Assembly: GCF_003692615.1 (NCBI RefSeq)
Contig: NZ_CP023540.1
Coordinates: 1,860,001-1,924,000, forward strand
Length of the DNA stretch: 64,000 nt
Direction: 5' to 3'
From: Chryseobacterium sp. 6424
GTDB lineage: Bacteria; Bacteroidota; Bacteroidia; Flavobacteriales; Weeksellaceae
Positions 15,618-22,360 of this stretch are shown here, one piece after another (the stretch's first letter is position 1; each line of letters starts with the position of its first letter). Both the position numbers and the translations under genes were made by a program. The notes below the pieces were generated by a model, which was not told where the DNA came from, made no database searches, and saw nothing but the letters and a program-made list of their open reading frames with translations.

Positions 15618-16098
15618 TATTCCTAAACTAGAACGGATATTGCGACGTGCAGCCACAACCTTGCCGGAGGATATGCTGAAGATAATGGAGGTTGAATCTC
15701 TGAATTTTATAAAGAAAAACTTTCGCGACCAGGGCTTTAATGATTCCGGTCTCGATAAATGGAAACCGCGTAAGACAACCGATCGCAAAGGTCGCGACAT
15801 TACCCGCTACCGAACCAACCGAAAGGGCAATGCAGGCGACTTTACCAAATTCGGACGCAAGAATCTCAAACGTGCGATTTTGGTCGGCCACAATACCGGC
15901 GGTAATAAGCTTAAAAACTCCTTTCGCGCCAGACGCTCAAAACTCAAAGTAGTTATTTATACATATAAAAAATACGCTGAAAGGCACAATGAAGGTAAAG
16001 ATGGTATGCCGGTCAGAAGATTTTTCTGGAAGTCCAAATACCTGAACGATAAAATCGCTGAAAAAGCTAAAAAATTACTCGACAAAACTTTTAAATAA
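15607..16098 (+). CDS. Virion morphogenesis protein (Mu gpG / P2 gpS-like tail completion)
   Basis: A basic protein of 163 residues. The pattern of an N-terminal helix, then FRDQGFNDSGLDKWKPRKTTDR, then ILVGHNTGGNKLKNSFRARRS and a final KYAERHNEGKDGMPVRRFFW is characteristic of the gpG/gpS family: the block W.PRK followed by LRRS and then HN.G...P.R.F. These proteins act in tail completion and head-tail joining. It starts inside the DUF1320 gene and ends one base before the portal start. Confidence 0.85.
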   Translation: MAGNIPKLERILRRAATTLPEDMLKIMEVESLNFIKKNFRDQGFNDSGLDKWKPRKTTDRKGRDITRYRTNRKGNAGDFTKFGRKNLKRAILVGHNTGGNKLKNSFRARRSKLKVVIYTYKKYAERHNEGKDGMPVRRFFWKSKYLNDKIAEKAKKLLDKTFK

Positions 16099-16099
16099 T

Positions 16100-17329
16100 A
16101 TGGCATTCACTCAACACCACACCCACATCGGCGGCAACCTCGTGGGAAACAAGATAAGCCTCTCCGGCAACCAGTCTCAGGACGTGAAGAAAGTCACGCG
16201 CCTGATGCTCGATACCATGAAGACACACCGCCGCCTCTGGCGCAAGGAGCTCAACGACTGGCAGTTTGCACGCCAGGCGCGATACAGTGCCGAGATGCCG
16301 AGAAACCACTACATGCAGGAGGTGTACGAAGATGTGATGATGGACGGCCACCTTACCGGCATCACCGAGAACCGCACCCTGCGCACCACCAACAAAGATA
16401 TTATCCTGGTGGATCCGAAAGGCGCCAAGTCCGATGAGCACTCCAAATTCATCGAAGATAAAACATGGTTCGAGGATCTGATCAACTATGCGCACAAATC
16501 GGTTTATTATGGCACCTCGGTGGTCTTCTTGAGCGAAGTGGATAAGGGCGAAATAAAAGCCGTCAGCCTCGTGGAGCGTGGCCGTGTCATCCCGGAACTC
16601 GGTTTGATCCTGAATGATTATGCACAGAATGTCGGTCTGCCGTACCGCGACTACCCGGATCTGCTTATCGAATGCCAGATGTATGACCATATCGGTATCT
16701 TGGAGAAAGCTGCGCCATACACGATTTTGAAGCGCCACTCCTGGGGTTCCTGGGATGAGTTCGAGGAACTCTTCGGTGTGCCGATCCGTATCGCCAAAAT
16801 CGCTTCCCAAAGCGAAACCGTAAAAAATGAAGTAGCAGGCTGGCTCGAAGAGATGGGCTCCGCACCTTACGGCGTTTTCCCAATCGGTACCGAAGTCGAG
16901 ATTAAAGAGAACTCCAAGGGCGATGCCTTCAATGTTTTCTTTAAGAAACTGGAGACACTGGATAAGGAACTCTCAAAGCTCATTATTCACCAGACCATGA
17001 CCACCGACAGCGGCGGCAGCCGTGCGCAGGGCACTGTGCACGAGAATACACTGGCGGAGCTGGTATATGCCGACGAAAAGAAGATCCTCGCCATCCTCAA
17101 TGATAAACTGTTGCCGGCAATGCGCGCCATCGGCTACAACATCCCGGACGGTTACAAGTTCAAAGTCTCACAAACCAAGGATCCCAGTGCGCAAATTAAG
17201 ATTGACGGTGAGCTGATGCGAAGCGGCTATAAGCTGAGCAAGGCGTATGTGGAGGAAACTTACGGCGTGGAGCTGGACGAGACCCCGGACACCGTAATAC
17301 AGGATGCTGTAAGCGGAAAAAAGCCTTAG
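16100..17329 (+). CDS. Portal protein (DUF935, Mu gp29-like)
   Basis: At 409 residues this is the portal of Mu-like phages, which forms the dodecameric channel in the head vertex. Family features include ARYSAEMPRNHYMQEVYEDVM-like sequence, HLTGITENRTLRTTNKDI, WFEDLINYAHKSVYYGTSV, and the C-terminal helix block LIIHQTMTTDSGGSRAQGTVH (typical DUF935 TGGSRA..VH). It is shorter at the end than many DUF935 proteins. The last codons are GGA AAA AAG CCT TAG, a slippery A_AAA_AAG site that would carry ribosomes into the MuF frame. Confidence 0.9.
   Translation: MAFTQHHTHIGGNLVGNKISLSGNQSQDVKKVTRLMLDTMKTHRRLWRKELNDWQFARQARYSAEMPRNHYMQEVYEDVMMDGHLTGITENRTLRTTNKDIILVDPKGAKSDEHSKFIEDKTWFEDLINYAHKSVYYGTSVVFLSEVDKGEIKAVSLVERGRVIPELGLILNDYAQNVGLPYRDYPDLLIECQMYDHIGILEKAAPYTILKRHSWGSWDEFEELFGVPIRIAKIASQSETVKNEVAGWLEEMGSAPYGVFPIGTEVEIKENSKGDAFNVFFKKLETLDKELSKLIIHQTMTTDSGGSRAQGTVHENTLAELVYADEKKILAILNDKLLPAMRAIGYNIPDGYKFKVSQTKDPSAQIKIDGELMRSGYKLSKAYVEETYGVELDETPDTVIQDAVSGKKP
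17317..17323 (+). promoter_or_regulatory. Candidate -1 frameshift heptamer A_AAA_AAG joining portal and MuF frames
   Basis: The portal codons GGA AAA AAG CCT TAG contain A_AAA_AAG at 17317-17323, one codon before the stop. After a -1 slip the frame is AAA AAA GCC TTA GGC and stays open into the MuF gene to 18615. A small GCCTTAGGC palindrome follows the site. The same heptamer is used in the tail chaperone of this phage. Confidence 0.65.
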
Positions 17330-18615
17330 GCCTGCTTGCGCTGAACTACCGGAGTAAATGCTGCGACAATCATTACACCGCAGACTATACGGCAGACTTC
17401 AGCATAAGCAGGCTGATTGAGGACTATCTGGAGCAGCTTTTCAATGAGAAGAAAGTGAGTCCGGAAAACCGGGAAAAACTGTGGAAGGTGTATTACGATA
17501 AACTCTCTGCGGGGGTAGACGTGGGCTTTTCGCCTAAATCTGAGTTCTGGGATGAGCCCCTGGCCAAATCCCTGAAAACAAGTATTGCAGAGTTCTCTGC
17601 ATTTAAAGAGACCAGCTTCCGGAAAACACTGGAGGATCTGCTGACCAAAGACGGAAAACTTACTCCAAAATCCGAGTTCCTGAAAGAAGCCTACAAGGTA
17701 TCCGGCGACTATAACACCCGATGGCTGGAAACGGAGTACCACCAGACAGTGGCCAACGCACAGAGTGCAGAAAAGTGGCAGGATTTCCAGCGAAATAAGA
17801 ACTTATATCCTAATCTTAGGTACAGCACTGTGGGCGATGGCCGGGTAAGACCGGAGCATGCAGCCTGGGATGGTATTGTAAAACCCATAAACGATCCGTG
17901 GTGGAAGGACAATCTTCCGCCTAATGACTGGGGTTGCCGCTGCACGGTAGTACAGACGGACGAACCGGAGACCGACCAGCCCACCGGTGGAACCCAGCTT
18001 AAAATTGAGTTTGCCAATAATCCCGGCGTAAGCGGAAAGATCTTTAACGGTTCCGGTTACATGACCTCTGGCGGCTTGAATCCGGAACAGATTGAGAAGG
18101 TTGCGGCCTGGGGTCGTTTTATGTTCTATAAGCTAATAAGGAAAGGTAAAGAAGCGGCAGAGTTGGCTAAACATGCCGCACCCTATAAGATTGTGTACAA
18201 ATCCGAAAGTGGCGCAGCAGTAAAGGTGAGCCCTTTTGCAGACAAGTATGATTTGGATAAGAATATAACAACGGCAACTATTCTGGCGGATAATGCGATA
18301 ACCGTAAAAATAAGGCCGCATATACTGATTGAAGGTTATAAGAACCCTGAATATCAAATACGCAAATTAATGGCAGACAGAAAAGAGCAGAAAGGCAAAG
18401 GAGTATCCTCTAATCTTAAATCAGCGAAGGCGCAGGGCTGTAAAATAATCGTATTTGAAATTATGCCGGAATATCCAAGCGACCTTAACCGGCTTAAAAA
18501 CAGCATTCGTGGTAATATACTGCAGAACTATAGAAAAGATACCTTCAGTGAGTTCATATTTATACGGGAAGGTAAACTGATTGAAAAAATAAGCGCAGAG
18601 GACCTGCTAAAATAA
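17323..18615 (+). CDS. MuF-type head morphogenesis protein with C-terminal nuclease/toxin-like domain; likely made as portal fusion
   Basis: This frame has no ATG, GTG or TTG from the stop at 17230 until GTG at 17455, yet residues before that GTG (LLALNYRSKCCDNHYT, then RLIEDYLEQLF) look coding and match the CC..H start region I recall in Bacteroidetes gp30 proteins. Entry by -1 shift from the portal would give 408 + 430 = 838 residues. The MuF core shows the YSTVGDGRVRPEHAAWDG block and the end motif PPNDWGCRC. After it, about 150 residues (from YKIVYKSESGAAVKV; TVKIRPHILIEG; LKSAKAQGCKIIVFEI) resemble CdiA-CT/BECR-type nuclease domains. That tail is A/T-richer than the core. An unusual CTG start is the alternative to frameshifting. 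Confidence 0.75.
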   Translation, partial: ALGLLALNYRSKCCDNHYTADYTADFSISRLIEDYLEQLFNEKKVSPENREKLWKVYYDKLSAGVDVGFSPKSEFWDEPLAKSLKTSIAEFSAFKETSFRKTLEDLLTKDGKLTPKSEFLKEAYKVSGDYNTRWLETEYHQTVANAQSAEKWQDFQRNKNLYPNLRYSTVGDGRVRPEHAAWDGIVKPINDPWWKDNLPPNDWGCRCTVVQTDEPETDQPTGGTQLKIEFANNPGVSGKIFNGSGYMTSGGLNPEQIEKVAAWGRFMFYKLIRKGKEAAELAKHAAPYKIVYKSESGAAVKVSPFADKYDLDKNITTATILADNAITVKIRPHILIEGYKNPEYQIRKLMADRKEQKGKGVSSNLKSAKAQGCKIIVFEIMPEYPSDLNRLKNSIRGNILQNYRKDTFSEFIFIREGKLIEKISAEDLLK

Positions 18616-18705
18616 AAAATGCGACATAACCTTGTCGCGGAGGTAGAAGATTGAAGTCATCGCTCTTCGGGAGCAAATATACAAACAATTGTCATACCAC
18701 CAAAT

Positions 18706-18738
18706 AAAAAGCGTTTCAAGACCATTGAAACGCTTTTT
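18706..18738. terminator. Bidirectional terminator between late rightward and early leftward operons
   Basis: AAAAAGCGTTTCAA and TTGAAACGCTTTTT form a perfect 14-base-pair stem with loop GACCA. The A and T runs allow termination on both strands, ending the portal/MuF operon from the left and the early operon from the right. Confidence 0.9.
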
Positions 18739-18740
18739 AA

Positions 18741-18929
18741 TTACTTGTAAATCCCGCTTTTGTTTAATATGGCAGAGACGGTGGCCGCAGAAATGGGCGG
18801 GAACCGTTCCGCCGTTTTATCCAGCAGTGCATCGAGCCGCCACTGTGGATATTTAGCCTCAAGCTCGGCAAAATACTGCCGCACCTGCTCGTCTCTTTTC
18901 TGCCGTCTCTTGGTTTTTTCGCTGGTCAT
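18741..18929 (-). CDS. Small helix-turn-helix protein, candidate late gene activator
   Basis: This 62-residue basic protein has an HTH-like C-terminus (DKTAERFPPISAATVSAIL), preceded by a charged helix. It is the last gene of the early region, next to the late operons, where Mu places its activator C. It has its own flavobacterial promoter (18934-18964) and appears to start translation at the transcript start. It ends at the bidirectional terminator. Small HTH proteins of this kind are common in Bacteroidetes phages. The activator role is an inference from place and size. Confidence 0.6.
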   Translation of the reverse strand: MTSEKTKRRQKRDEQVRQYFAELEAKYPQWRLDALLDKTAERFPPISAATVSAILNKSGIYK

Positions 18930-18933
18930 AAAA

Positions 18934-18964
18934 CAAAGATAACGCGCGGCTTTTACTTGTGCAA
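18934..18964 (-). promoter_or_regulatory. Promoter of the 62-aa HTH gene (TTG-N20-TATCTTTG)
   Basis: On the minus strand TTG (18964-18962) and TATCTTTG (18941-18934) are 20 bases apart, a full match to the Bacteroidetes consensus. The ATG begins five bases after the -7 box, so the transcript would be leaderless or nearly so. Confidence 0.65.
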
Positions 18965-18972
18965 GCCGGAGT

Positions 18973-19575
18973 TTACCACTTCAATCCTTCCACATTAAAC
19001 TCCACTTGTCTCATACCTTCCTTGTAAAAATCAACCTCGATTACCATCTTTTTAGATTTCTTAATGTCGCTTAACACTTTAGATGAAGATTGTAGAAAAA
19101 TAATGTTTGAACTCAAATCCGTGCTTTGGTTAACACCCAAGCTGTATGGCGCTTTATCATCAAATTTAATTCTAACTGGATTTTCTGTCATGATTTGCCC
19201 TGGCTCAATCTGATATATCACGTCAGTCCGTCCGTTTCTTGATTGTATTAGCAATGTTGAGGTAGAACCGCCGCCATAAGGAAATTCAAACTCCAGAATA
19301 TCCTTAGATGTAGTCATTGCCAACTTTCCGGATTTATCCATTTTATCCGTATTCTCAGGGTAAATCCAGTTATCAGGCGCGGCATCTGCAACCGCTGTTG
19401 TTTTCTGGGTTGATGTTTCTGTCGCGTGTGGAGTTGCCTTATCATCAGTAAACATCCCGATAATCATAAATAATACGAAGATGCCCGTAATAGGCAGGCA
19501 GCCGTACTTTAAAATTTTGCTGTTTGTCTTTTTGTTTCGAGCTCCCTGATCATCAGGTGTCAATTGTGTTTTCAT
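18973..19575 (-). CDS. Membrane-anchored accessory protein, 200 aa, unknown
   Basis: The protein has a basic N-terminus, one membrane segment at about residues 28-44 (GCLPITGIFVLFMIIGM), a Thr/Ala-rich linker, then a globular domain (KLAMTTSKDILEFEFPYGGG, DVIYQIEPGQIM, VRIKFDD, ending FNVEGLKW). Similar domains occur as small periplasmic-facing proteins in prophages of other bacteria, but I know no function. The topology places the domain outside the inner membrane, which would suit superinfection exclusion. It follows the 95-residue gene after three bases, and the pair has its own terminator and promoter upstream. A/T-richer than neighbours. Confidence 0.6.
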   Translation of the reverse strand: MKTQLTPDDQGARNKKTNSKILKYGCLPITGIFVLFMIIGMFTDDKATPHATETSTQKTTAVADAAPDNWIYPENTDKMDKSGKLAMTTSKDILEFEFPYGGGSTSTLLIQSRNGRTDVIYQIEPGQIMTENPVRIKFDDKAPYSLGVNQSTDLSSNIIFLQSSSKVLSDIKKSKKMVIEVDFYKEGMRQVEFNVEGLKW

Positions 19576-19578
19576 TTT

Positions 19579-19866
19579 TTAAACGATTCGGTATTTGGTT
19601 GGGGTAATGATATCCATATACTCATAATGAATATTTACGCCGGTCTTCGACCACGTGCTCATATTTCTATACGGTATTATATTTTCGTTTGCCTCCAGTC
19701 TGGCTACAATCTGATCGGCAATTTCTTCATCAAAGAAGCTGTGAAAATCAATGTCGATTTTCTCCTTGCTTTCTGGTATATAAGGTGGATTTTCAAATTC
19801 GATGTAGACAGTTTCATCCAAATCGAAGACATCCTTATGAAAGGAGTACAGTAGCGTTGTTTTCAT
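19579..19866 (-). CDS. Accessory protein of 95 aa, unknown
   Basis: I do not recognise this acidic protein (FHKDVFDLDETVYIEFENPP; FHSFFDEEIADQIVARLE; ends TPTKYRIV). It is the first gene of a two-gene cassette with its own promoter at 19883-19915 and a terminator just before it, so it can be transcribed from the silent prophage. It could be a partner of the membrane protein that follows, or an immunity protein for the MuF-linked toxin-like domain; neither is shown by the sequence. Confidence 0.55.
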   Translation of the reverse strand: MKTTLLYSFHKDVFDLDETVYIEFENPPYIPESKEKIDIDFHSFFDEEIADQIVARLEANENIIPYRNMSTWSKTGVNIHYEYMDIITPTKYRIV

Positions 19867-19882
19867 CTCGTTGTATTTTTCT

Positions 19883-19915
19883 CAAATGTAATAAAAAAAA
19901 CCGCACACTACACAA
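19883..19915 (-). promoter_or_regulatory. Promoter of accessory cassette (TTG-N22-TACATTTG)
   Basis: On the minus strand TTG (19915-19913) and TACATTTG (19890-19883) are 22 bases apart, matching the flavobacterial consensus. It overlaps the terminator hairpin at 19895-19928 and lies 17 bases before the 95-residue gene. Confidence 0.6.
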
Positions 19916-19928
19916 GCGGCGGTTTTTT
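19895..19928 (-). terminator. Terminator at end of main early operon
   Basis: AAAAAACCGC and GCGGTTTTTT form a perfect ten-base-pair stem around a 14-base loop; read leftward it ends in a run of eight T. It overlaps the last codons of the 68-residue gene and separates the early operon from the accessory cassette. Confidence 0.8.
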
Positions 19929-20114
19929 ATGAAATTCTTTGATGGCAGCTGATTGTATGGTCTGTGTCTGGCCGTCTTTTATCGCGCTCCATTCGGTCTT
20001 TATGTTACCCCGCTTGTCTGGTTCATGCTCATCCAGCACGATGGTATAGCCCTTTTTTTCCAGCGCCTCCCGCACTTCTTCGTAGCTGTACCAGTAGTTG
20101 TTTAGTTTAATCAT
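19908..20114 (-). CDS. Hypothetical phage protein, 68 aa
   Basis: This small protein begins IKLNNYWYSYEEVREALEKKGYTI, a helix and strand pattern, followed by a charged turn. It starts eight bases inside the upstream gene with the sequence ATGATTAA, a junction style that recurs in this operon. The terminator stem overlaps its final codons. No function is known. Confidence 0.6.
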   Translation of the reverse strand: MIKLNNYWYSYEEVREALEKKGYTIVLDEHEPDKRGNIKTEWSAIKDGQTQTIQSAAIKEFHKKPPLV

Positions 20115-20691
20115 CGTTTTCTTTTTGTAAGTTTCTCATCAATTTCTCATTAGTCATCGCCTCTTTGGCCTTGTCGGGGATCAGCTTAAAACTGCTTTTC
20201 TCTTTGCCCAGGCTGTTAAACTTTTCCTGTAGTTCTGGTGGCAGCTCGCTAAAGCGTTTTCCCTCCGGTTCCGGCAGCTCCTTGCGCCTGTCATTGCGAG
20301 CGGAGCGAAGCAATCTCTCGCGTTCCTCGGCCTTTCGATCCAAGTAAAGCTGCGCCCACTCCATCACGGTCATGCTGTTAAAGCTGTACACCTTGCCAAA
20401 TTCGCCGGTTCTGGCAAACTTCAGCATCAGGATGATGTCATCCAGCGTATCGGTACGGAAGCGGTCATACAAATCGCCCGCGAGGATGGTGATCTGGAAA
20501 TCCTCCATTTCCTTACCGGTGACCAGCAGAAAGAACTCTATCACGCGGATAATCTGCGGCACCACGTCTTTCTTTTGTCCTTCGGTGCAGATTAGCGCGC
20601 TTTGTTCAATGCTTCCGCGGATCGTGAGGTTCTGCTCCAGCCTGGCCAGTTGGTTGTTAAACTGCTTAGCCGTACAGGTCGCTAATTGCAT
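20107..20691 (-). CDS. Hypothetical early phage protein, 194 aa, with REP-like insert
   Basis: The start at 20691 (MQLATCTAKQFNNQ) is preferred because it overlaps the upstream gene by 26 bases; the next start, 20754, would overlap by 89. The central part (QIIRVIEFFLLVTGKEMEDFQITILAGDLYDRF in pieces: FFLLVTGKEMEDF, LAGDLYDRF) followed by ILMLKFARTGEFGKVY resembles a family found in Bacteroidetes prophages whose function I do not know. The segment LLRSARNDRR is encoded by a genome-type palindromic repeat, so that region is likely a later insertion. Confidence 0.6.
   Translation of the reverse strand: MQLATCTAKQFNNQLARLEQNLTIRGSIEQSALICTEGQKKDVVPQIIRVIEFFLLVTGKEMEDFQITILAGDLYDRFRTDTLDDIILMLKFARTGEFGKVYSFNSMTVMEWAQLYLDRKAEERERLLRSARNDRRKELPEPEGKRFSELPPELQEKFNSLGKEKSSFKLIPDKAKEAMTNEKLMRNLQKENDD
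20291..20316. repeat. REP-like palindrome inside a coding sequence
   Basis: The sequence TCATTGCGAGCGGAGCGAAG followed by CAATCT has arms ATTGC and GCAAT. It matches the widespread repeat of the form CATTGCGAG...GCGAAGCAATC known from many bacterial genomes. Here it is in frame inside the 20107-20691 gene. Confidence 0.6.
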
Positions 20692-21043
20692 CAGTGTCGT
20701 CGGCGGCTGATCTGCTTCCTTTGATTTTATTAAGTGCTGCGAAGTGTTGTGCATACATCTTTGGGTTTTGTTTCACGAGCTCCAGCTCATTTACGTAGTT
20801 ATCGAAATTGCTCATCTTAAAGAGGGTACTCGGGCGCAGGTAGGGCGCCATCACGGCGTTGTTTTTCCACTGCACCGTCTTCAGCTGTATCACCTCTATG
20901 ATTTCCTCCTGTTCGTACCCGGCTTTCAACAGTGCTGAAATAAGCGTTAAATTGCTTTTAATCGGCCGGAACTTGGTGCCGGTGACCTGCTTCAGATAGT
21001 CGAGGATCTCGGTTTCGGGGGTTTGGGGTTGTTCCTTATTCAT
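20666..21043 (-). CDS. Phage replication-related protein with Phg_2220_C-like domain
   Basis: The start at 21043 (MNKEQPQTPETE) is chosen because it overlaps the previous stop as ATGAATAA; a longer frame would lie inside that gene. The 125-residue protein shows the Phg_2220_C pattern: ILDYLKQVTGTKFRPIKSN, then a LLKAGYEQEEIIEVI helix, KTVQWKNNAVMAPYLRPSTLF with the typical W and YLRP.TLF. This domain is found at the end of phage replication initiators. Here it stands alone, so it may be a partner of another replication factor. Confidence 0.65.
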   Translation of the reverse strand: MNKEQPQTPETEILDYLKQVTGTKFRPIKSNLTLISALLKAGYEQEEIIEVIQLKTVQWKNNAVMAPYLRPSTLFKMSNFDNYVNELELVKQNPKMYAQHFAALNKIKGSRSAADDTDAISDLYG

Positions 21044-21584
21044 ATTTAAAATTTGTCCAGTGAATGATTTTACCAGTGAAGTCTTCATCGAAATAAGCAA
21101 AGAAGTCCTCCACACAATTGAAGCCATCATTCTTAGCTAATAGCTCCAAGTCTTGAGTCAAGGAATCAATATCATCTAACCCGTGGTGAAATACCTCACC
21201 AAACCATTCACCATTGATAAACACTTCAACATGTCCAGTATGATGTCGTATATGTATGCCCTGTGTAGAAACCACCTGAACTCGTGGCGCAAAGCGAAAG
21301 GCATTTTTCGTGCGGTTATTGATAAAGAAGTCAATCATCATCCCAGGCTTCCACCGGTTTTTTTCATCTTTGCGGATGGTGTGGATTTTTGGAAACTCTA
21401 GTCTGTTGTCGGCGGGTAGTTCATCCCAAGTTCTACCAAATTTCTCTTTGTGCAAATCGAAATACTTTATAAACTCGGTATCCTTTCCGCCAAAAAAATC
21501 GTTTCTAAAAAAGCCCTCCCAAATCTTTTCGATAAATAATGTAGGCTTTCCGTTGAGCTGTGTTGAAAAGGGAAGAATCATCAA
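21036..21584 (-). CDS. ASCH/PUA-like domain protein, 182 aa
   Basis: The opening LPFSTQLNGKPTLFIEKIWEG and the block PKIHTIRKDEKNRWKPGMMIDFF resemble a Bacteroidetes phage family with a PUA/ASCH-like fold: a KIHTIR motif followed by W.PG and then a beta strand. The C-terminal part (LAKNDGFNCVEDFFAYF ... IIHWT) continues the pattern. ASCH domains are thought to bind RNA or modified bases. Its stop overlaps the next start (ATGAATAA). Role in the phage is unknown. Confidence 0.6.
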   Translation of the reverse strand: MMILPFSTQLNGKPTLFIEKIWEGFFRNDFFGGKDTEFIKYFDLHKEKFGRTWDELPADNRLEFPKIHTIRKDEKNRWKPGMMIDFFINNRTKNAFRFAPRVQVVSTQGIHIRHHTGHVEVFINGEWFGEVFHHGLDDIDSLTQDLELLAKNDGFNCVEDFFAYFDEDFTGKIIHWTNFKYE

Positions 21585-22042
21585 TTCAAATTTTTAAGTT
21601 TCTCTCCCTGATTCCACCACGCTTTTGTCATCGGCTTCTGGGCGCTGCGGTAGTTGTTACTGATCGCCGAATTGATCTGCCGGTGCAGCTCTTTCAGCTC
21701 CTCTACGGTGTGTGCGTAAAGCGGTTTTTTATACTTGCTCCTGTTCAGCATCCAGGCGTTGAATTTCCCGAAGTCGCCCGGTTCTTTCAATCCTGCCTTC
21801 TCGGCCGCCGCCAGTATCTTGCTGCGCCAGGCTTTCTGTACCATTTCGGCCTTGAAAGCTTCAAACTCAGCTTCTACATCTTTCAGCCGTGGTGCGTGGC
21901 ATGCATACAGCCGGTCAATCTCTTCCGCCGTCAGTTCCTCGATGTTAGTGGTGCGGAAGCCGGTGAAGCCACAGATCTCGATGGCTACATCGCTGGGTTT
22001 GCGCGAGGCAAACAACTCTTGTAAATCTTGTAGGGTTGCCAT
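21581..22042 (-). CDS. Hypothetical early phage protein (gp16/GemA-like guess), 153 aa
   Basis: The start at 22042 (MATLQDLQELFASRK) is chosen; a frame reaching 22135 would run through a tRNA-like T-arm and begin with TTG. The sequence is helical, with AEIDRLYACHAPRLKDVEAEFEAF-like content and the late block KFNAWMLNRSKYKKPLYAHT, then ELKELHRQI. The late block is faintly like the gp16/DUF1018 family of Mu-like phages, but I am not confident. It overlaps the ASCH-like gene by four bases. Confidence 0.6.
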   Translation of the reverse strand: MATLQDLQELFASRKPSDVAIEICGFTGFRTTNIEELTAEEIDRLYACHAPRLKDVEAEFEAFKAEMVQKAWRSKILAAAEKAGLKEPGDFGKFNAWMLNRSKYKKPLYAHTVEELKELHRQINSAISNNYRSAQKPMTKAWWNQGEKLKNLN

Positions 22043-22107
22043 TTTGTTTTCTTTTGGATTATAATCTATTCTGCTTATAAGCCCTATGTATAAGGGGTTT
22101 TGCTTAT

Positions 22108-22137
22108 GTTCCTCCGGCAGGGCTCGAACCTGCAAAC
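22108..22137 (-). other. tRNA T-arm-like sequence (degenerate tRNA remnant)
   Basis: On the minus strand GCAGGTTCGAGCCCTGC is a perfect T-stem and loop with an exact B-box (GGTTCGANNCC), followed by CGGAGGA like an acceptor end. About 50 bases earlier TCCTCAC pairs with five of the seven acceptor bases, but no proper anticodon arm fits between. It is not a functional tRNA by eye. Confidence 0.4.
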
Positions 22138-22213
22138 TCCGTCTCCGGCGATTTTATCCTTTGTAAATCTATCGTGAGGATGGTGCCGGACTTTCCCGGC
22201 GGTCACAAACTAA

Positions 22214-22360
22214 TTAACCACGGTTAATCGTAATCTCATGTGTACCGGAAAGGTCTTCCCTGTACAAACCGCTGAAGTAACCTACCGCCACAAGGATGAA
22301 CACAATCCCGATAACGAAGCCGACAGCGAATCCTATGATAAAGGTGAAAACATCCATCAT
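22214..22360 (-). CDS. Small membrane protein, 48 aa
   Basis: A short frame begins MMDVFTFIIGFAVGFVIGIV and has one long membrane segment, then a short tail ending HEITINRG. Its start overlaps the stop of the DUF3164-like gene as TAATG, good evidence for coupled translation. Small single-span proteins in this place may act on the host membrane or be antiholin-like, but there is no further clue. Confidence 0.55.
   Translation of the reverse strand: MMDVFTFIIGFAVGFVIGIVFILVAVGYFSGLYREDLSGTHEITINRG

Noticed and set aside
16091..16810. Antisense frame of 239 codons opposite the portal gene
   Set aside because: It lies wholly within the portal gene, which has clear DUF935 motifs, and has no coupling to minus-strand genes.
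17455..17457. GTG 17455 as the true start of the MuF protein
   Set aside because: It cuts off a conserved-looking CC..H region and leaves a 125-base gap after the portal that reads as coding in the same frame.
22043..22135. N-terminal extension of the 153-aa gene starting at TTG 22135
   Set aside because: The extension is the translation of a tRNA-like T-arm and is not protein-like; the ATG at 22042 is a better start.
22108..22180. Functional tRNA gene
   Set aside because: T-arm is perfect but there is no five-base-pair anticodon stem and the acceptor pairs at only five of seven positions.
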